A DNA stretch of 10,129 nt, from contig JAISHZ010000063.1 in assembly GCA_031262285.1 (NCBI GenBank), positions 1 through 10,129 of the forward strand, written 5' to 3'. This stretch comes from Lachnospiraceae bacterium. GTDB taxonomy: Bacteria > Bacillota_A > Clostridia > Lachnospirales > Lachnospiraceae. Each line of letters begins with the position of its first letter. The first letter of the stretch is position 1. A program made the position numbers and the translations under genes. This document shows, one piece after another, positions 6,752 to 10,129 of the stretch. Below the pieces are notes generated by a model. That model searched no databases, had not been told where the DNA came from, and worked only from the letters and a program-made list of their open reading frames with translations.

Positions 6752-7621
6752 TGATTTGGGACCGCGCACGACGGTTCGTGTCATCTTTAACGTTCCATCC
6801 GATTGGGCGCGCATACGCCAATCAACCAGATAGAGCTTTTGATCTACCAGTTCGATTCCAGTGATTCCTTTTGTATGAATGCAGCAACCTGTATTGAAAT
6901 AAGGAATATCGCCTTGTTTGGGAAATCTGGGTCTGTGGGTATGTCCGCAGATCAGAGGAATTTGATTCAATGAGATCCATTTCTTGTAATTTTTCTCGAT
7001 TTTATGTCGTTTGTAATGATTTTTCGCCGGACTGGCGGGATTGCGGAAACCAACCACATGTAGATAGCGCCAAAAGTAACGAAGCCAAAATCTGCTAAAC
7101 GCCCACAGTTGATCGTTCCAAAAATCTCCTTGATGACCGTGAACCACAAAGAGTTGCTTCCCGGTGGAGCGGTCACGCAAAACCAAAGACTCATAGGGGG
7201 TAATACCCGGAAAGAGATTCTTGCATTTTTGTGCGTATTCGTCATAATAGCGAAAATAATTTTTCTGCACAAATCTACGTTTCTTTAACGCAATGTTATG
7301 ATTCCCATAAATCAAATACAATCGCCCCGCATCAAAAAACTTCTTTAATACCGTAAATATATCCCCATGTGCTTGTCTGATATATCGAAAATCTTTGTAC
7401 TCCCACAACTCATCCCCATCCCCGACTTCTACATAGTGATATTCATTTTCATAATAGAAATCCAAAGCATGAAGAAGCACGCTTTGGTTACGAGCGAACT
7501 CATCGGAAACACTATCGTCGCCGCGATGAATATCGCTAAAAAAGATGAATTTTGCATCTTTTTTGATCAATATGGTTTTGGAATGCGCAAAAGCTTTGCT
7601 TAGGCGTTTGTTTGTATGCAT
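6728..7621 (-). CDS. Calcineurin-like metallophosphoesterase
   Basis: 297 residues, read from ATG at 7621 down to TAA at 6728-6730. All di-metal motifs are present in order: FFSDIHRGD (27-35), GDGDELWE (67-74), YGNHN (105-109), VVHGHQGD (159-166) and CGHTHRP (225-231). This set defines the calcineurin-like phosphoesterase fold, with two bridged metal ions (often Mn/Fe). The DIHRGD/ELWE style resembles the LpxH-like and uncharacterised Firmicutes subgroups; the substrate is unknown. No signal peptide or membrane span is seen. The start is supported by GGAG about 5 to 9 nt upstream (complement of 7627-7630). It converges on the carrier-protein gene with a 24-bp coding overlap and is divergent from the recombinase, so it is probably its own transcription unit rather than part of the polyamine/FkbH cluster. 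Confidence 0.92.
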   Translation of the reverse strand: MHTNKRLSKAFAHSKTILIKKDAKFIFFSDIHRGDDSVSDEFARNQSVLLHALDFYYENEYHYVEVGDGDELWEYKDFRYIRQAHGDIFTVLKKFFDAGRLYLIYGNHNIALKKRRFVQKNYFRYYDEYAQKCKNLFPGITPYESLVLRDRSTGKQLFVVHGHQGDFWNDQLWAFSRFWLRYFWRYLHVVGFRNPASPAKNHYKRHKIEKNYKKWISLNQIPLICGHTHRPRFPKQGDIPYFNTGCCIHTKGITGIELVDQKLYLVDWRMRAQSDGTLKMTRTVVRGPKSLESCFPT

Positions 7622-7649
7622 AGTGCTCTCCGATGTGCGTTTTGATAGT

Positions 7650-7655
7650 AGTATA
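7650..7655 (-). promoter_or_regulatory. Extended -10 box for the metallophosphoesterase gene
   Basis: On the - strand TATACT is preceded by TGG, giving the extended TGnTATACT form, about 30 bp before the start codon. The -35 region is weak, as is common for extended -10 promoters. Confidence 0.4.
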
Positions 7656-7681
7656 CCAAGATTTGTTGGGTTGATTCATGT

Positions 7682-7703
7682 GAAAAAGAATCACTTCTTT
7701 TTC
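7682..7703. other. Perfect A/T-rich hairpin in the divergent promoter region
   Basis: GAAAAAGAA (7682-7690) and TTCTTTTTC (7695-7703) form a 9-bp stem with a TCAC loop. It sits between the phosphoesterase and recombinase genes. On the + strand it is followed by TATACA (7704-7709), a possible -10 for the recombinase gene, so it could be an operator for either gene. That role is inference. Confidence 0.35.
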
Positions 7704-7757
7704 TATACATTTTTGCTTCTGAAACTTACAATACCCTTAGTAAAGGAGGTAGTAAAA

Positions 7758-8978
7758 ATGTACATAAATGGACAAAAGAGCCTAATAAAGGAGGCGCAGG
7801 TCAACAAAGCACAAAAAGACTTTTTGAATTTGTATTGTAATACGGCAACGAGAAAAGAGTATCATGCGAATCAGACGATGGAAACATTGCATACGGTACT
7901 GGAGATGGGGAAACACAATGATCGCGGGTTGATTGACGCGAGTGAACAAGAAAGGGAGAAGGGAAACGTGGAACAGGGACAATGCGAAAGATACGAGGAG
8001 AAAAGAGTGGAAGAATCGGGAATTACCGAGGGTACGATGGGGAATCTAATGGGGGAGAGTGAAAGTAGCAATGAGGGTAATACAGAAGAAAAGCAATTGT
8101 CGGAATGCATAATGGAAACGGAAAGTAAGAGCGACATGGAATGTAAAATATACGCGATTTTACGAAGTGTTCTGGCAGAATATCAAGAATATCTGATCTT
8201 AAAAGAATATCAACAGACTTCAATAAAAAAGTATCTTAGAGATCTTGATCTCTTTTTGCAGTTTGTAAAAGAAAAAGCCACGTTAAATAAGATGGTGACG
8301 ATTGCTTATAAAGCATTTCTTTCAACGAAATACAAGATGAGTACGATCAATTCGTATCTGATCTCTATGAATAAATTTTTGGGTTGGTTAAAGTGCGAGG
8401 ATTTGCGTGTAAAAACAGAGAGAGTACAAAGAAAAGTTAGCTTAGAACGTGTGATCAGCAAAGAGGAATATCATCGCCTGTTGCAGTATTGCATGGAGCA
8501 AAATCGGGAAAGAGATTACCTCCTCATTAAGACTTTGGCACAGACGGGGATACGAATCGGCGAATTAAGATATATAACAGTAGAAGCGGTGTTGAGGGGA
8601 GCTGCTCAAGTCACGATGAAGCGTAAAACGAGGACGATCTTTATTTCCTATCATCTATCCGAGCAGCTACAGAACTATTGTAACCAAAATGAGCTTCGCT
8701 CCGGAATCATTTTTCACGGAACAGATCCGCTCAAAGCACTAGATGCCTCAGGCGTGTGGAAGATGATGAAACGCTTGGCGCGACACGCGCAAATTCCAAC
8801 AGAAGTCATGTATCCCCATAGCTTTCGGCATTACTTCGCCAAATGCTTCATGGAGAAATTTGGGAACATCACAGAACTGGCGGATTTGTTGGGTCATTCT
8901 AGTATCGAAACAACTAGAATCTACACGTTGACTAGTTCTAGCGAAAAAAGGGAACAGCTGAACCTGTTAGATGATTGA
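7758..8978 (+). CDS. Tyrosine recombinase/integrase with acidic N-terminal extension
   Basis: Site-specific DNA recombinase, 406 residues. ATG 7758 is chosen although the frame is open back to 7545, because a near-perfect AAAGGAGGT (7742-7750) precedes it. Residues about 138-215 form the SAM-like core-binding domain (EYLILKEYQQTSIKKYLRD). The catalytic domain (about 230-400) has every key residue: R266 in TGIRIGEL, Lys near 288-290 in TMKRKTRT, H354 and R357 in HSFRHYF, H380 in LLGHSS, and Y389 in TTRIYT. This is the XerC/D-integrase type and should be active. The N-terminal part is odd: about 135 residues precede the usual start of such proteins. Residues about 57-128 are low-complexity, rich in Glu, Ser, Gly and Asn, and probably disordered. 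It is followed by a gene-free region with paired sites and large palindromes that may be its substrates. Xis-like partners are not seen. Confidence 0.9.
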   Translation: MYINGQKSLIKEAQVNKAQKDFLNLYCNTATRKEYHANQTMETLHTVLEMGKHNDRGLIDASEQEREKGNVEQGQCERYEEKRVEESGITEGTMGNLMGESESSNEGNTEEKQLSECIMETESKSDMECKIYAILRSVLAEYQEYLILKEYQQTSIKKYLRDLDLFLQFVKEKATLNKMVTIAYKAFLSTKYKMSTINSYLISMNKFLGWLKCEDLRVKTERVQRKVSLERVISKEEYHRLLQYCMEQNRERDYLLIKTLAQTGIRIGELRYITVEAVLRGAAQVTMKRKTRTIFISYHLSEQLQNYCNQNELRSGIIFHGTDPLKALDASGVWKMMKRLARHAQIPTEVMYPHSFRHYFAKCFMEKFGNITELADLLGHSSIETTRIYTLTSSSEKREQLNLLDD

Positions 8979-8986
8979 AATCCATG

Positions 8987-8999
8987 TAATACAATATTA
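8987..8999 (+). repeat. 13-bp site, left copy of an inverted pair
   Basis: TAATACAATATTA begins 9 bp after the recombinase stop codon. It is itself two 5-bp arms (TAATA/TATTA) around CAA, the shape of a small recombinase core site. Its exact reverse complement lies at 9759-9771, enclosing both palindromic elements. An AT-rich 13-mer could recur by chance, so the role is uncertain. Confidence 0.5.
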
Positions 9000-9034
9000 T
9001 TTCGACCGTGTCAAGCGAAAAAGAGATAAATTTT

Positions 9035-9316
9035 GAAATATTTTTGAGGTTCACGCGTTCGTAAATGTACGTTTCAAAGGCTATGTATCCCGGACGAACC
9101 GCACAGAGGCGAGGGGCGTTTTGGGTGTTAGACTCTCTGGGCGTTCCGATGAGCCCAGAGCAGTGAAAATGCGCGCACAAGCAAGCGCTCATTTTCACTT
9201 GGTCTCATCTCCACAGAACGTATAACACCCAAAACGCCCCTCGCCTCTGTGCGGTTCTGTGCATCGATTGGCTTTTAACATAGAGCGGCGGACGCGTGAT
9301 TAGTACAAAATATTTC
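9035..9316. repeat. Palindromic element 1: 282-bp stem with two apical hairpins
   Basis: The core is a perfect 35-bp inverted repeat, 9096-9130 with 9223-9257 (the left arm opens GAACCGCACAGAGGCG). The stem extends outward imperfectly: GAAATATTTT (9035-9044) with AAAATATTTC (9307-9316), and CACGCGT (9052-9058) with ACGCGTG (9292-9298). Inside the 92-nt loop are two nearly touching hairpins: CTCTGGGC (9135-9142) with GCCCAGAG (9153-9160), and AGTGAAAATG (9162-9171) with CATTTTCACT (9190-9199), the latter continuing as GCGC/GCGC. An alternative fold pairs GATGAG (9148-9153) with CTCATC (9204-9209). Either a miniature mobile element, a structured RNA gene or a recombinase substrate would fit. 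No coding function. Confidence 0.85.
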
Positions 9317-9429
9317 TGTTACATGGGAGGAGTACGCTCTTTATCCTTCGCTGTGTTATCGCTCACAATACAGTAAAAGAAGTAAACGAAATGCTCTTTA
9401 GCACTTCAAGTAAATTTGATCACAACAAA

Positions 9430-9693
9430 GAAGGACGCTTTCGCGGGTACAGACCGAGCAGTCTTTCCTGAACGAGCTCTACGAGAAGATTAGGAAAATC
9501 CGAATTTCTCCAAACGAAAACCTAGGGTAAGCGCACCATGGAAGGTGCGCTTAGGGTTCGCTGCGCCACGGATGGCGCATCGAACCCGACCCGAACGCTA
9601 CGAAATCTTGGGGAGAAATTCGTGATTTTCCAATCTTCTCGCAGCGCGAGAGAAGGAAAGATCTGTCGGGCTGTACCCGCGAAAGCGTCCTTC
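9430..9693. repeat. Palindromic element 2: 264-bp stem with two apical hairpins
   Basis: Terminal arms of 23 bp match perfectly (9430-9452 with 9671-9693; left arm opens GAAGGACGCTTTCGCGGG). Pairing resumes with 9454-9469 against 9654-9670 (imperfect), then a 28-bp inner stem, 9483-9511 with 9612-9640, interrupted only by one bulged base on each side (9492 and 9623). At the tip are two hairpins that abut without a gap: TAAGCGCACC (9528-9537) with GGTGCGCTTA (9544-9553), and GGGTTCG-ct-GCGCC (9554-9567) with GGCGC-at-CGAACCC (9574-9587). The sequence is unrelated to element 1 but the architecture is the same, a T-shaped fold. Confidence 0.85.
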
Positions 9694-9758
9694 GTACTCG
9701 TAGCAGCATGAAACGTTACGAGCAGAAAAATGTCGCATTTTGTCGAATCCTGTCCATT

Positions 9759-9771
9759 TAATATTGTATTA
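9759..9771 (-). repeat. 13-bp site, right copy of an inverted pair
   Basis: TAATATTGTATTA is the exact reverse complement of 8987-8999. Read in the same direction the two places also share TCCAT one base before the TAATA arm (8981-8985 and 9753-9757) and TCGA shortly after the TATTA arm. They could therefore be direct-repeat attachment sites with an inverted 3-bp centre, or true inverted sites. Confidence 0.45.
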
Positions 9772-9844
9772 TCGAGTTGTGGTTCGAAATGACCGGTCGA
9801 TCGGTAGGAACTACATGGAAATCAGACACGAGGAGTGAATCGGT

Positions 9845-10129
9845 ATGGAAAGCAAAGCAATTTATGAGCAATATTTTCGTAAGCAGGACGTGAAAAGACC
9901 TTATGAAAATTGGGGCATATTTTTGCATGATTGCTTTGCACTTTGGGATGCGCGATTGCAGGTATTGTTGTCTACAGTGGGCATTCGTAGGGAGCTTCCG
10001 TTGAAACAGGAATGTGCGCAACAAATTTGGTCATTTTTGAAGTTAGGCGGCGGCGAAATGGAGGTTTCTTCGGAAATACGGGCGCAGATTAGGCTGATGG
10101 AAGAGCATATTGAGAGCCGTGTCTGGGGG
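9845..10129 (+). CDS. Unrecognised protein, N-terminal part only
   Basis: ATG 9845 preceded by GAGGAG (about 9830-9835) opens a frame that stays open for 95 codons to the window end, so the gene is cut by the window. It begins MESKAIYEQYFRKQDVKRPY and continues with an amphipathic, Trp- and Gln-containing helical region (NWGIFLHDCFALWDARLQ at residues 22-39), then KLGGGEME and a charged helix. No signal peptide, membrane span, Walker motif or nuclease motif is visible in the part seen. A hairpin at 9779-9814 lies in its leader. Codon use resembles the other genes. I do not recognise it. Its position right after the palindromic region makes it a candidate partner of the recombinase cassette, though that is only context. 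Confidence 0.65.
   Translation, partial: MESKAIYEQYFRKQDVKRPYENWGIFLHDCFALWDARLQVLLSTVGIRRELPLKQECAQQIWSFLKLGGGEMEVSSEIRAQIRLMEEHIESRVWG

Larger units (their letters stand above)
8979..9844. other. Gene-free 866 bp region packed with palindromes
   Basis: No ORF of note exists on either strand. The region holds, in order, a 13-bp site (8987-8999), palindromic element 1 (9035-9316), a spacer with a small hairpin (CTGTGTT about 9351-9357 with AATACAG), palindromic element 2 (9430-9693), short hairpins (CTCGTA/TACGAG at 9697-9722 and AAAATG/CATTTT at 9727-9741), the inverted 13-bp site (9759-9771), and a leader hairpin (9779-9785 with 9808-9814) before the last gene. The density of long stems is far above that of the rest of the window. 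Confidence 0.8.

Noticed and set aside
7545..7757. Upstream in-frame extension of the recombinase
   Set aside because: It overlaps the start of the divergent phosphoesterase gene and its promoter, while a near-perfect AAAGGAGGT supports ATG 7758.
8899..8941. Four CTAG tetranucleotides within 43 bp at the end of the recombinase gene
   Set aside because: CTAG is often rare in bacteria, but this stretch encodes the conserved GHSS...TRIYT catalytic region, and the spacing (15, 18, 6 bp) shows no pattern.
9035..9693. CRISPR array or tandem-repeat explanation for the palindromic region
   Set aside because: There are no regularly spaced direct repeats; all similarity is inverted and the two elements differ in sequence.
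1..10129. tRNA or rRNA genes
   Set aside because: No cloverleaf with the conserved T-loop motif and CCA-adjacent stem, and no conserved rRNA segment, could be recognised on either strand by eye.

Overview
The window looks like a chromosomal segment of a mid-GC member of the Bacillota (Clostridia-like). The signs are strong AGGAG-type ribosome binding sites, TTG alternative starts, a class 1B (Bacillus/Thermotoga-type) AdoMet decarboxylase domain and a DltC-like carrier protein. The genus cannot be named from the sequence. Almost everything lies on the + strand; only a metallophosphoesterase gene is on the - strand.

Left part (1-2884). A small protein resembling a Firmicutes accessory or toxin-antitoxin-associated family is followed by about 490 bp of decayed-looking, non-coding DNA. 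Then come a SpoU/TrmH rRNA 2'-O-methyltransferase (TTG start), an intergenic region with two copies of a ~121 bp tandem repeat, and proC (pyrroline-5-carboxylate reductase).

Centre (2998-6751): a four-gene, same-strand, partly overlapping cluster. (i) One polypeptide fuses a BpsA/DUF43-type aminopropyltransferase, a CxxC-CxxC zinc-ribbon linker and an S-adenosylmethionine decarboxylase (SpeD/SpeH). (ii) A divergent GNAT-like acyltransferase. (iii) An FkbH/HAD-IIIC glyceryl-transferase-like protein. (iv) A stand-alone DltC-like acyl carrier protein preceded by two strong hairpins. The fusion would make decarboxylated SAM and spend it on polyamine aminopropylation. FkbH plus the carrier protein is the known pairing for making glyceryl-S-ACP from 1,3-bisphosphoglycerate. 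The GNAT could join the two halves. My inference is a pathway for acylated (perhaps glycerylated) long or branched polyamines, the most interesting biological proposal here.

Right part (6728-10129). A calcineurin-like metallophosphoesterase gene on the - strand overlaps the carrier-protein gene tail to tail. Divergent from it is a tyrosine recombinase with a complete R-K-HxxR-H-Y set and an unusual acidic N-terminal extension. Directly after the recombinase lies about 870 bp without a gene. It holds two unrelated-sequence palindromic elements (282 and 264 bp), each a long stem capped by two adjacent short hairpins. Both lie between 13-bp inverted sites, the first only 9 bp past the recombinase stop. 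The region resembles a structured DNA or RNA cassette tied to the recombinase. A final ORF with a good ribosome binding site runs off the window end and is not recognised.
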